This document shows, one piece after another, positions 1-17,086 of a DNA stretch of 64,000 nucleotides; within the stretch, counting starts at the first letter, position 1; every line of letters begins with the position of its first letter. Source of the stretch: Plectrocnemia conspersa (taxonomy: Eukaryota; Arthropoda; Insecta; Trichoptera; Polycentropodidae); the NCBI GenBank assembly GCA_009617715.1, contig VTFK01000006.1, positions 124,001-188,000 on the forward strand. The letters are read 5' to 3'. The notes under the pieces were generated by a model. That model was not told the DNA's origin and did no database searches. It saw only the letters and a list, made by a program, of their open reading frames with translations. The position numbers and the translations under genes were made by a program.

Positions 1-614
1 GCCATTTCAGCCGATGGAAAATCAACGTGATGATCCTTAAAACCTCGAGCTTCTCTTTTTTGTTTACTAGGCCAAAGCACTCTCAATCTGTCGTCTAAAT
101 AAAATAATATTTGCAATCTCAACAATCATCAAATATGTAACATTAACTCACCTATAGATATCAACATTGAATCGTGTATATTTCGGAGTAAAGATATTCT
201 CTTGGATAAAGTATCAGGAATCTTTTTTACAAATTGATGAAAATATGCAATGATAGATGTAAAGTTTTTCAATGACAGTTTATCCAGAATCGCGTTATTT
301 TTCCCAGATGATATATTCGAATCTAGCGTATTATTTGCATAAACATACGAAGAGTCTTCGTGATATTTTTCATATTTAGATCCATTTTGCCACAATTCCA
401 TATAATTATTTATTGATATTTCGGTGATGTTTGACTTGATTTTTTTATTAGAAATCACATCTGATAGTCGGATGAATGATTGATCGAAAGGCGTGAATAC
501 TGACATTATATTTTCAGTCACAGCTAGCTCCTTCTGTATAGGGCTCAGCTTTATCCATTGTAAGCGACACAAACATGCAGCATTCATAATTAGTAATAGA
601 GTTAAGAGCTTCAT
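1..614 (-). CDS. Small secreted protein, 5' part (gene continues off the left edge)
   Basis: Not recognised. Exon 1 is 614..152 and begins with a clear signal peptide (MKLLTLLLIMNAACLC). It ends in phase 1 at a GTGAGT donor. Exon 2 begins at 94 after a TTTAG acceptor, and its phase fits. The joined reading runs off the window after about 186 residues. The mature part has several possible N-glycosylation sites (for example NIT, NGS, NNT, NIS, NFT). Exon 2 carries a dibasic stretch KQKREARGF that resembles a proprotein-convertase site. Signal peptide, glycosylation sites and the basic site together suggest an extracellular or processed protein; that is inference. The start is the only ATG placed directly before the hydrophobic segment. 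No enzyme or receptor motif is visible. Confidence 0.6.
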
Positions 615-1392
615 CTGTGTTTGAGCAACGAACGTTCAGACAAGACTGATTATTTAGAGTGATGCACAGTTACACAATAATTATTTCAAGCAGGTGACAA
701 ATTAAGGTTGCGCCTTTACATGCATCGGTTGAGGAAATATGAATATTATCAGAGCATGAAATATGTTATGTGACAAACTACAGATGAGAAGACATAACAC
801 AATTTGAATAATTATTTATTTTGTTAATAAGAATGTTATATAATGATATATATATATATATATTTGTATATATATATATAGAAAGATTAATTATAATATT
901 GTATAACAATAAAAAAAATGGATATAATAAGCTAAAGTATATAAAGTAAAAAATAAACTTTATTATAATAAATTAATGAATCAGCTTAACAAAACATTTA
1001 ATAAATTAACAATAATAATAATAATGTAATATAAATCTGTGTGTTGTGTCACTGTGTATATTTTCAATATAACCGATTAAATCTTATTTCATAGTGAGAT
1101 TTCTCGCAATTAACAAATATCTTACGTATTACATACATAATATAAAAAACGCTAATTATTCATATAAAATTAATCACAACAGACATATTTGCTTCATATA
1201 ACAATGAATTAATTAAAACGCTGAGATTTACAAATCACTTGTATTGATCGTTATGCAGGCCATATTCTTATTATCACAGTTTAAAGTGTGCGGCAAAATC
1301 TTTTTGGTTATATTCATACCGTTCAACAAATCTGAGTAAAAGTATAAAGCATAAAAAAATGTATCGCGTATGGAATGTACGTTTATAAAGGG
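615..1392. other. Spacer, probable 3' UTR of protein kinase D
   Basis: AT-rich DNA without a supported gene. It holds a TA-dinucleotide tract near 848-880. The right part is the expected 3' UTR of the minus-strand kinase gene that stops at 1393. Nothing else was recognised. Confidence 0.5.
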
Positions 1393-7434
<6,042 letters not shown>

Positions 7435-7888
7435 CTTGATTTATCTGTAACAATTAAAATAATGCATTGATTTATATATATATATATATATTTTTTTTTA
7501 ATTTCATGATGACTAAATAGCTTCTTGTTTGCTATTCAAATTTTATTCACTATAGATAAAAAGAATATTAAACTCGAAAATAAGTAAAAACTCACTTTGC
7601 ATTTATATAAACATTTAAAGCTGGTAAATGTTCATAATATAAACAGTAATAAAAAATTTAAATAAGATTTTTTCGACCAAAAAAATATTAATTTTATTAT
7701 TGTGTAAGAAAACTTTATTAGCATATGAAAAGCACAATGAATGTTCTTATCTCTAATGGACTATTGTTTGGCACAACACTGTTAGTATCAGTCAGGACGT
7801 CATTTCCCCCCCCCCCCTACTGAATATTTTATGCATTTAATTTAAATACTATGAATCTTAATGAAATCGAAATATTAAAAAAATCTGG

Positions 7889-8103
7889 AATACATTTTCA
7901 CCGGTGAAAATATAATTTATCTAGCAGGTGCTAGTAAAATAATATGATTTTAATTTTTCCATATTTAGAAATATATAATTTACATTATTAACATGCAATG
8001 TATAAATGTTACAATCGATGTGTATATTTCAGTAAAATTATATTTTCACTAGTAAAGTCCAAATATATATTTCTATTAGCGAAGATATAATTTAACTGAT
8101 ATT
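7889..8103. repeat. MITE-like foldback repeat, copy B
   Basis: Inverted copy of the element at 2540-2802. Its left end (TTTTCACCGGTGAAAA) pairs with the right end of copy A, and its right end ATTTTCACTAGTAAAG pairs with the left end of copy A. Internal GCTAGTAAAAT motifs are shared. Confidence 0.55.
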
Positions 8104-8160
8104 ACACTATGCTTTAAAAATATGATATTTTTACCAATATTACTATAAGCTTCTGAATGT

Positions 8161-8390
8161 TAATCAAAGTATATTAAAACCGAATTTTGGTCAATAAGAG
8201 AGCGCAAAAACAATTATCACTTCTCAGAAGTCAAAAATTCATGCCAAAAGCAATAAAATCGTGCGGCACTGCAACGATTTTACGATTTTCTTTGGACGTG
8301 ATTTTTTGACTTCTGAGAAGGGATAATTGTTTTATTGCGCCCTCCTATTGGTCAAAATTCGGTTCAGATATGCTTCATTTGATTCTTACA
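8161..8390. repeat. Foldback MITE with CTTCTCAGAAG core, copy 1 (complete)
   Basis: Near-perfect palindrome. The left arm AACCGAATTTTGGTCAATAA through CTTCTCAGAAGTCAAAAA is mirrored on the right by GACTTCTGAGAAGG through TTGGTCAAAATTCGGTT. The loop holds an ATAAAATCG / CGATTTTA mini-palindrome. Related copies lie at about 12960-13125 and 26045-26205. It is non-coding. Confidence 0.7.
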
Positions 8391-9301
8391 TCAGTTCCTT
8401 AAACATATATTAAAAGTTACTCAAATGCATCTAATAGAAAAATAAACTAAACGAAATATTTTACTGTTGGCTATCAAATTTCTAGATATAATTAATAATA
8501 TTGTAAGCCGAAAAAACAACACACGTAGATACATTAAAATGTAAGATAATATTAACTGTTGTGAACAATGTGATATAAGTTATTTTGATCTGTAATCGGA
8601 AAAAGCTAAAATTTACTAATTGAAAATCAAATATTATTTTAATATTCATTAAATTAAATTTCTAATACATGTCATATTTGTATTATAACATAAACAATAA
8701 AGTGATTGCTTACTATTTGAAAAAATTATTGATTTTTGTTTTTTTTTTTTTTTTTATTTATCTGTGAAAAAGTTAAGTTGCTCTCAAATGGATAATGATA
8801 ATTGAGTGGATTTTGCTCTATAAATTTTAACCTTGCATTTACTTTACCAATTTTAAAATATATTAAATGAGTATTGTAAATTTGAAGATTATTTTTTTTT
8901 CTATTGTTTTTAGCAGTTGTGAGCAACATTTTTCGCAGTGGGCCGCAACTCTTACAAAAACACAAATTATATTTTTATCTAAAATAAAATAATGTATTTA
9001 ACCTGTTATTTTTTTATTAAATTTTATAAACTAATTTAAAAATATGACATTTACACAGAAAACTGTATTAATTAATTATTTCTAACTAAATGTTTTTTGC
9101 AGTATTTCACATAAAAATAGAAATTAAAAAAAATTAAAAATGAATGAAAAATATAAAAAAGGATTAGATACATTTTTAGACACATAAGTAAAAAAACTTT
9201 GAAATTCTTTAGTAAATTCATAAATTAGTTTTAAACAAGGAAACTTGAAAAGACTTGCATTATTATTAATATTTTTTTATTTATACTTTGTTGCCCCCCC
9301 C

Positions 9302-9973
9302 CCCCTCCTCATTCAACCCTGCTAAAACACGCGACGGCATAGAATTAATCAAGGGTTCAATCAATTTATTGTCAATTTCTTCGTACCACACTTTTTCGAT
9401 CATTTCTTTTAGTTTTTACACACTAGATGGTTTATGAACTCTAATTTTTTTCTTTATTATTTTTCAAAGATTTTCAATAGGGTTCAAATCGGGACTGTTT
9501 CTGGATCAGTCCAAATATAACTAACTATTTTCGCCCAAAGACAGTGTACAGAATCATCCCTGAAGATTCAGTAAAATTTGAGCCCAGATGCTTTTCATTT
9601 ATTAATTAAAAAAAATTCAGGATGATTTTGTAATCTGCCGTCTTTACCGTTCTGTTGATCAAGTGTATACTCTTCCCAATCTGAAATACGAAAAGCATCA
9701 CCAGATCATTTGGCTTCCTAGATTTCGCACAGTTGGCTGGAAACAATAATCACGGTATTTTCAACTTTTTCGACGACGAACATGATCTGAACCAAATAAA
9801 TTAAATTTTCTCTCATCAGAGAACATCACCTTTCTCCAATCGATAAGTTTTTTAAAGTCTGTTGGCTAGTTACAACCAACAGACTGCGAAATTCGTCTTG
9901 TCGAAAACCCCATTGACGAATACACAATGATATTGCCTTTTTGATTTTCACTTAATTTCGAGTGATTCGACAT
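9302..9973 (-). pseudogene. Tc1-like transposase, dead copy
   Basis: Reading the minus strand from an ATG at 9973 gives an N-terminal helix-turn-helix like that of Tc1-family transposases (KLSENQKGNIIVYSSMGFST). Downstream, in other frames, are the family's later blocks: WRKVMFSDERKFNLFGSD, then PDLNPIENL followed by a TGA where the family has tryptophan, then a C-terminal tail. Frameshifts and stops show that it cannot make enzyme, and part of the middle is missing. I could not define terminal inverted repeats. The C-rich tract near 9294-9305 abuts the 3' end. Confidence 0.75.
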
Positions 9974-10069
9974 TATGACTTTTAAAAATATTTTTTCCAT
10001 GAAAGCTGTTAGAAAACAATGGAGACTTACCCCTAAATGAACACAAAAAAAATCAGAGAATTCCAGCAA

Positions 10070-10705
10070 GAGATAACAGAAATATCTTATTTCTTTACGA
10101 ATTCGAGAAGAGATGCGTTTTTTTGCACGCTAATGTATATAATACGACATAAAAAACGGAAAATTATATATTTTGCACAAAACTGTTAAAACAAAAAAAA
10201 AAACTACAGCAAAATAAAAATAAAATGTGCCATATTATTGGATTCTAGTCCACATGTAAGTTTAGTTTTAAAAGCTCTTATATTATCAAACATTTGATTG
10301 ATCAGTTTATTTGGTCCTTGAAGATCTACATTTAAATTATTCAAATGTTGATTACATACATAAGCACAAAACTTAAAAAATATTATTGTTGCTAGTTCCA
10401 AGAAGAATATCGATGTATATAAACATAGCATATATTTTGCAATTTTTTTTTTAATTAATATTCTACGTATTATTGAGAATCTTTGAAAAATCTTGAAAAG
10501 TGACATCAATCACAGCGTTAATTTGCATGTCTAATGTGCATTTGGACCATTATAGTACCAAAACAAAATTTCTACAATACTTTTTATTAAAAATAAAAAA
10601 ATAATATGCAAATTTCACCAAAACTATTTTTTACAAAGGTTAATGTTATGCTTTAAAAGTACAATGTTTGCAACATATCATTTTAGTAGCTTCACGCTTT
10701 TGAAG
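10070..10705. other. Spacer upstream of the esterase
   Basis: AT-rich. No promoter motif that I would defend. Two in-frame ATGs (10643, 10667) lie upstream of the chosen esterase start. A 101-codon minus-strand ORF here is hydrophobic, AT-driven and resembles nothing. Confidence 0.45.
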
Positions 10706-12624
10706 ATGATCTATTCTCTCGTGTTGTGTTTTGTGGTGCTTTTTACCACCAAGACTGCGCTAGCGGCAAATGGAGTACGAGTCAACAAAAATACGTTCAG
10801 AATTTCCCTCCCTTTAGTGATACATAACAACTCACACAACGCGCATTCTGCAGTAAATAAACAAAAAGAAAACGATAAAGGACCAGTCGTATCGACAATA
10901 GAAGGAAAAGTTAGAGGGATCGTCAACGAGAAGAGTGGCTTTAAATATTATTCCTTTTTGGGAATACCATATGCACCTCAACCCAAAAGATTTAGGGTAA
11001 GTTAATCAAATAATTGAATATTAAAAATTAAAACTAAATTAGAGATTAAGTATAATTTTAACATAAATCTGCAGGATGCAGAAAAAATGAAACCTTGGAC
11101 CGGCATCTTCGATGCTACCGTAGAAGGTGATATTTGCATGCAGAAAGATTTTATATTTGGTTTGATAGGAGGGAGTGAAAATTGTTTATTTTTGACCGTG
11201 CACACTCCGACTCTAGATCCAAAGAGAAATCTTGCCGTCATTATTTGGGTGCACGGCGGCGCATTAAAGACCGGATTCAGCACGAGTTCTTATTACGGAC
11301 CGGAGAAACTGATTCAACAAGGAGTCCTGGTAGTGTCCGTTAATTACAGATTGGGCATATTCGGATTCTTGTCGACCGAAACGGTTCACGCACCCGGTAA
11401 TATGGGCATGAAAGATTTGGTGTTAAGTTTGCATTGGATACAAAGAAACATACACGCGTTCGGCGGAGATCCTAACAATATTTGTCTGTACGGAATCAGC
11501 GCGGGATCGATAGCAGTCGAGTATTTAATGTTGTCTCCGATGACTCGCGGATTGTTCGCGAAGGCGATATCTCACAGTGGATCAGCTATAGTTCATTGGG
11601 CGTTTAACGAAGATCCTTCGAAGTATGCGTTTAGAGTGGGAAGGTATTTGGGTGTAAATACGTTGGATATCCAAGAATTAACGGATCAACTAGAAAAGGC
11701 GAATGCGTCGACTTTAGTATATATTGCAGAAAAGATCGGGGAAGACGAATATCCAACAGAGATTAACTTTCTTCCATTTGTGCCGTGCGCTGAAAAGGTG
11801 ATTCCTGGCGTGGAAGCATTTTTGCTCGATAATCCTGAAAACGTATTAAGATCCGGTAATTACAATAAAGTACCTTACATGGTCGGTTTCAACGATATGG
11901 AAGGACTGTATTATTTACAAAATAGCAGAAATGTCACAAATCATTTGATGATCGCAAACGACAATTTTCCTTATTTGATGCCCTCCGATTTGATGGCTAC
12001 AATTGGCAGCTTTAAAACAAAGCAGAATATAATAGAAAGCACTAAAAAAATGTATCTAAAGAATAGACAAATTGGAATAGAGACAGCTAAAGAATATGCA
12101 ATTTTCCTGAGCGACGCTTATTTCTTGAACGCCATATACAAAAGTATTAAGATTCGGACGGAACTAGGAGAATATCCTATTTATTATTACGAATTTGCAT
12201 ACGATGGAGTACTAGGAAGAATAAGAAAAAACCAACTATTGAATATTAGCGGAGTAGCGCACGCCGAAGACTTGGGATACGTTTTCATCATACCGGAAGT
12301 CAAACTGAAAATAAACACGAGCAAAACTGCTGAAAAAGTAGCTAAAAGATTAACCACAATGATAGGAAATTTTGCCAAATATTCGTAAGTTTACAATAGA
12401 TTATTAAATTTTAGTTGTAGCATAAATCAACTATTAATACTCTTAATTTCAGAAAGCCAGTACCTGAAACGAATGAACTTCTACCAGTAGAATGGAATCC
12501 GGTCAAAGAAAACACGACATATGATTACATGAAAATAACGGATAAAATGAAAATGTTTCAGAATCCGAACAAAGAACGTAATGAATATTGGATGGAATTG
12601 TATTATAACAAAAATTGTAAGTAA
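10706..12624 (+). CDS. Secreted carboxylesterase-like protein (type-B alpha/beta-hydrolase)
   Basis: Three exons, 10706-10996, 11075-12384 and 12453-12624, in agreeing phases give 590 aa. The ATG at 10706 starts a clean signal peptide (MIYSLVLCFVVLFTTKTALA); ATGs at 10643 and 10667 would add residues before it. Family features: GKVRGI and YYSFLGIPYA near the N terminus, a conserved cysteine pair (GDIC, SENCLFLTV), oxyanion-hole HGG about 157-159, NYRLGIFGFLS, and the C-terminal helix NEYWMELYYNK. The triad appears complete as Ser239, Glu373 (DMEG) and His493 (GVAHAED). The nucleophile elbow is GISAGS, not the usual GESAGG/A: Glu is Ile and the last Gly is Ser. It may be a slow hydrolase or a binding protein; the substrate is unknown. 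A GTAAGT overlaps the stop region and could act as a donor for another C terminus. Confidence 0.88.
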
Positions 12625-13500
12625 TTTAAAAGATCTTGTTATAATAAACACAAAAGATTAAAATTAAAATGTGTTGATTAAAAAAACCCAGAAAAGTAAA
12701 CAGAAGACTATAAAATTTGTCTTTCTGTCGTGTATGTTGCTAATTTTCTTGCAGATTAGCAATTTAGATTGAGATGTGAATAAACTGCATTAATTTTATT
12801 TTTGAAGTTGTGTTATGAACCCCTTAAAAGAAATAGTAGTTTTGGCAAATTTATTTTAAAAGAATATTTAGAAATTATATAATGTCGATGAAACTCAATT
12901 TGACAGTTGCGAAACATCCACATCGCATATTGCTTCATAGTTTTTTCTGATATGAAAGTATTGGTTCAAGTATAATGAAACCGAATTATGGCGAATATTA
13001 TTTTTTAAAAAAACAATTATCACTTCTCAGAAGTGAAAAATTCACGTCAAAAACAATAAAATCGGCGCGATTTTATTGCCTTTGATGTGGATTTTTCATT
13101 TCTGAAAAGTGGTTTATTAGTTTAGGCTTCGCCTGCAGCGAGTGAACTTTGAATAGCTCTCTGCAACGATTATACTTGAAAAATGTAATTTATATATAAA
13201 TAAAATGAATAAATATTTTTGGAATAAATTTCAGTAAAGTACCGTAGTTTTATTAAAACAATGCACCTCTCAGAATATAGTATAACAGTTTTATGACATA
13301 ATAGTTCATTTGTTTTCTATTCTTATTATAATATTTTGTAACTGTAATAACAATATGACATTAGCTGTCAATTAAAGTGAAAACATTGCATAATTATTAT
13401 TATTAAAAGTATCCTATGGATAAATCGATCTTTTCACACAATCGATTACTTAAACATACATATGTAATAGAATGTGTCTAGTGAGATTAAAAATAAAAAG
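12625..13500. other. Spacer after the esterase
   Basis: AT-rich. AATAAA motifs near 12637 and 12778 are plausible poly(A) signals for the esterase. The foldback MITE copy at about 12960-13125 lies here. No gene seen. Confidence 0.45.
12960..13125. repeat. Foldback MITE with CTTCTCAGAAG core, copy 2 (decayed)
   Basis: It shares the left arm (AAACCGAATTATGG, then CAATTATCACTTCTCAGAAG), the central AATAAAATCG / CGATTTTATT palindrome and part of the right arm (TTTCTGAAAAGTGG) with the complete copy at 8161-8390. The outer right arm is lost. Confidence 0.6.
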
Positions 13501-13504
13501 TAGT

Positions 13505-13740
13505 AAATACGAACCTCTTCGAACGTGAACTGCATGAAGTTACACGAGGAAATAGAGACGTCTATACGGCGACTACGAATCGAAAGTGGTGCTAAATGAG
13601 ACGGGGAAGTGGTTTCGTTCGAGGTAGAAGGAGTTCGGAGCCGCAGAAGGGACAGAAAAGGCTCAGTGTCACTGACCCTGATTCGCGGCCGCCGCCCCGT
13701 CACCCCTGCGACGCGACGCACTGTTGTCAACACCGCGGAA
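13505..13740. other. GC-rich CpG-dense island
   Basis: A sharp rise in GC content and CpG density within AT-rich DNA. Read on the minus strand it ends at a possible donor (AG/GTTCGT near 13514), so it could be a non-coding first exon, for example of PKD, whose 5' UTR is spliced. The 95-codon minus-strand ORF inside is Arg/Ser/Thr-rich and matches no family that I know. An exon or a promoter is possible; neither is shown. Confidence 0.3.
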
Positions 13741-14989
13741 GAAGCTAAACATCGTTAAGAAAGCGCTAACTAATAGCTAACTATACATTCCAAATTTAGA
13801 CATAATAAATATTTTTCTATTATTATATTTTTATATAGATCAGTATATCAAAGTGTGCTATGTCAAAAATTAATTAATAAAGTAACTACTAACGAAGCTG
13901 AAAACAAAATTAATTACAATATACATCACTAGCTTTCGATAATAATATATTTTTTCTTTATATATATTAAACACAATATTAAAAAAATAATAAAATATTT
14001 ACGCCCCTTTTTTTCCAGCTGACTTTAATCTCTTTTTTATTGGTTTTTTTTTTATCGTAAAAAGATGATTTTAAAATTTGGAAAATTTAAAAACAATAGC
14101 AAAATGATAGTAATGTCTAAAGAAAATTACCTACGCACCGCCGAATGACTGCTTGCTTCCACGTAAATCTTGCAATGTTCGGATCCAATGCAATTGATAT
14201 TTATCGACAACAAAATAGCATAAAATCAATTATCACAATTTTTAACAATTGAAAAATGCATTATTTCATTAAATATACTTTCAAAATCAGAGCTCAGCTT
14301 CGCCCGACTGACCAATGGTACTGTGTTTTATTCAATTTATTACACCGTATTTACACATATTTTGACGAAAATGTACATGTCTTTATACCAGAAATTTGAG
14401 ATAAATTTAAATAATAATTACAACTGCGGCGAGCATCTAAAATTTGACTTTTCTCTCGTATATGCCTGGATGCGAATATTTATTACTAAATTAAGATATA
14501 TTTAAACAAAGAAAAATCAATAGTGGTGTTGTGATGTCATGATGAGATGTCAAAATTATAGTTCAGCGGCGAACATCTAAAACTTAATTTATAGGCTATA
14601 AAAAATATACAACATCGACAATATGACATCACAAGATGGCGTCAAAGCTCGACAACACTCTAAAACAACAGGGTTACCAATCAGATGTTATTCAAACCGA
14701 ACGTTGCTCAAATAGGTAGAAGATAGACGAACTTCCCAAACGGAAATTTTTTAGCAGATTACTTAACATAAATAAGGCAATCAAAACAAATCCGATCGCG
14801 TAATGCTAAAATATTAAACATTTTTATACTTTTTTTACCATGTAACTTTAGTTTGCACGATTTAATAATATGTTTTAGTAATGTATATGTTTTTTGTATA
14901 ATTATGACGTTCTTTTTTAATTTAATAAATTACATATTCTCACAATAAGCTTTGTACTTTGCGATTTATAAAGACAACAATACTATGGG

Positions 14990-15450
14990 GACCCCGAGAC
15001 GACCGTACGTGACGCAGCATGAGTGAAAGTGAAGTTCCGCTGAGCCGCGCGCCCGAACTATGCGGCGTTGTACAACCACACCGCACCCCCGCCACCGCAA
15101 GCAACGCGCGGAGTGGGGATACTGTTGCACACCCGACCGGGATTATTTTTAGGCAGTACCTAAAGGCTCACTACACACTTCGACTCTGGACTTCTGACAC
15201 TGCAACACTCACTGGACTACACGGATTCTACACCTCGCCTCCTGTCTGAGAAATCATCTCCAGGACACGCGCTCGAGGTTTAATATCGACGACTGTCGAA
15301 GGATCCCAGTCAACACGCGTCAAGAACGTACCGGAAGATTCATAAGGGCCACTTTGTACAGTTTGCTGTACAAACGTCCTATCACATATCTTCAACCGGA
15401 CTGCCGATAACTACAATATAGAAGCGTAACCCCGCGACCGCTTCAATATC
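14990..15450. other. GC-rich block of unknown nature (possible LTR or promoter/exon)
   Basis: About 450 bases much richer in GC than the flanks, without a credible long reading frame. It is followed by AATAAAATAATAATAATG near 15640. It has the look of a retroelement LTR or of a CpG promoter with a leader exon. No terminal repeats or duplicated target site could be matched. Confidence 0.3.
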
Positions 15451-16289
15451 ATAGGTAATATAATATATGTATTTGCGTGAAAGTGGTGATGCTGAATATT
15501 TTTTCTATATAATAATAATGTAAGATGTATTCGATATTTATGAGCATATATTGTAAATAAATCCCACACTGGCATATTAGAGATTAGTGATTTATACATT
15601 ATAGTATTGTAACCTGTATTGTATATCATATGTAAGACAAATAAAATAATAATAATGTTCTAATAGAATATAAAAAAAAACATAAAAATGCAATTTATGG
15701 AATATAAACCGATAAAAAATTGTGTTTTAAATATTTAAATATTTTGTAAGTCTTTAAAATTATTATGTTATGTTTATAATTTCATGATGTGAACAGTGAG
15801 TTTGTTTTAAAAAAATGCATTTATTATAATTTAAATTAATAAAAATTTATTAGGCTTCCTTATTAAAAAAATTTAATTCCTGATGCCACATTTTCAAAAG
15901 TCACTGACTAGCCGTTGCACTTTTCAAATAGAGCCGAAAATATTAAAAATCGTAAACGTTATTTAAAAAATATAATTTATTTTTTAGGTGTCGGGCTAAT
16001 GAACTGAAACACTCCTCCATTTATAATTAAAAGCATTAACGAACACGATAATCATAAAAAAATGACTAGCTTGATTCGAAAGTAATGCTTTAACCGTAAA
16101 AAATGGATTTCATCGTTTAAAATGAAACACAGTGGGAGACTACTTATAAATGCTGGTACGCGCCTTAAATCATATAGGATTAAATATGTTTTACCTTGAA
16201 AATAAATAATTAATTAGTTTTTAATATATCTTACCGGCCAACGGCAAATTATTTCGAAGAATTTCACCATACTTTTATAATTGATTAAT

Positions 16290-16640
16290 CACAAAATCTA
16301 CCATAGGGGGGCCATGAATATAAATACTGCGACCCTTGCAATCAGGAATCACTTCCCCTTCGACACTTTGTTTAAACATCCACATCAGAGTTCAAAGTAC
16401 CCGACCTTCAAGAGACCTCCAACTTGGTCCTGCAACCAAAAAAGAGGAGACCAATCCGTCGTTTCTCTATTCTCACCCATTGATCCAGCTCGGCGTCCGG
16501 AATCCAGAACGACCTACTTCAGAGACGCTAATAGTCCACGGACGCACCCACGGACAATTTGTCTTAACTGTTGCGAAATAAACAATTTATCTTTGTCTTA
16601 ATCAAGTAAAAACCCAGACTTTATAACACGGTTAAACGAT
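16290..16640 (+). other. LTR-like segment with TATA box and poly(A) signal
   Basis: TATAAATA at about 16319-16326, then about 250 bases of mixed GC sequence without a long reading frame, then GCGAAATAAACAATTT near 16572 as a poly(A) signal. This order is typical of a solo LTR of an insect Ty3/gypsy- or Pao-type element. It could instead be a small non-coding transcript. LTR ends were not located. Confidence 0.35.
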
Positions 16641-17086
16641 TGTATTTTATATATATGAATTGTTTGCTTACAGCTATAAAAACTAATAAATACAATCCTT
16701 ACATTTATATATGATTTATTTATCAGTAGAAAATAAAATGATACAACTGATTGCTACAACTCAAATATTAAAAGATAAAAGTTTTGATTAATGAAAATTA
16801 TAAGCTTATTTATATCAAGTTAATACTATTATATTAAATTATCATTAATACTTAATCTGTATAATTAGTAAAAATAATCTAAAAAAAATATTAGTTTTTA
16901 TAATAATTTGTTGATCAGCTTATCGCTGATTATGACCAATATTTTGACAGTTCCTATAAATCGTGGAATGCATTGAGTGTTGATTGTTAATTCTATAAAA
17001 TATTAAATTGAAAGGTAAGATTTTTCTCATAAAATATATTCTAAAATATATTAGCGCTTTCTTGCATTTTTTCTGTTTTAAGTAAT

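Larger units (their letters stand above)
7435..9300. other. Spacer upstream of PKD
   Basis: AT-rich. It contains the short 5' UTR piece of PKD (7435-7444), TA tracts near 7476, a C homopolymer near 7806-7818, and two MITE-like elements listed separately. The remaining short ORFs are low-complexity translations of poly(A/T) and are not genes. Confidence 0.5.
13741..17086. other. Spacer between the esterase and FKBP-like genes
   Basis: Apart from the GC-rich blocks at 14990-15450 and 16290-16640, this is AT-rich DNA. A short motif (GCGGCGAGCATCTAAAA near 14427, AGCGGCGAACATCTAAAA near 14564) occurs twice. No gene or structural RNA recognised. Confidence 0.45.

Noticed and set aside
8726..8965. 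79-codon minus-strand ORF
   Set aside because: Lys/Asn-rich translation of poly(T/A) tracts; no supporting signals.
15019..15249. 76-codon plus-strand ORF in a GC-rich block
   Set aside because: Short, no homology that I recognise, and the block looks non-coding.
16281..16601. Two plus-strand ORFs of 106 and 81 codons
   Set aside because: Both run through a TATA/poly(A)-bounded LTR-like segment in different frames; neither resembles a protein.
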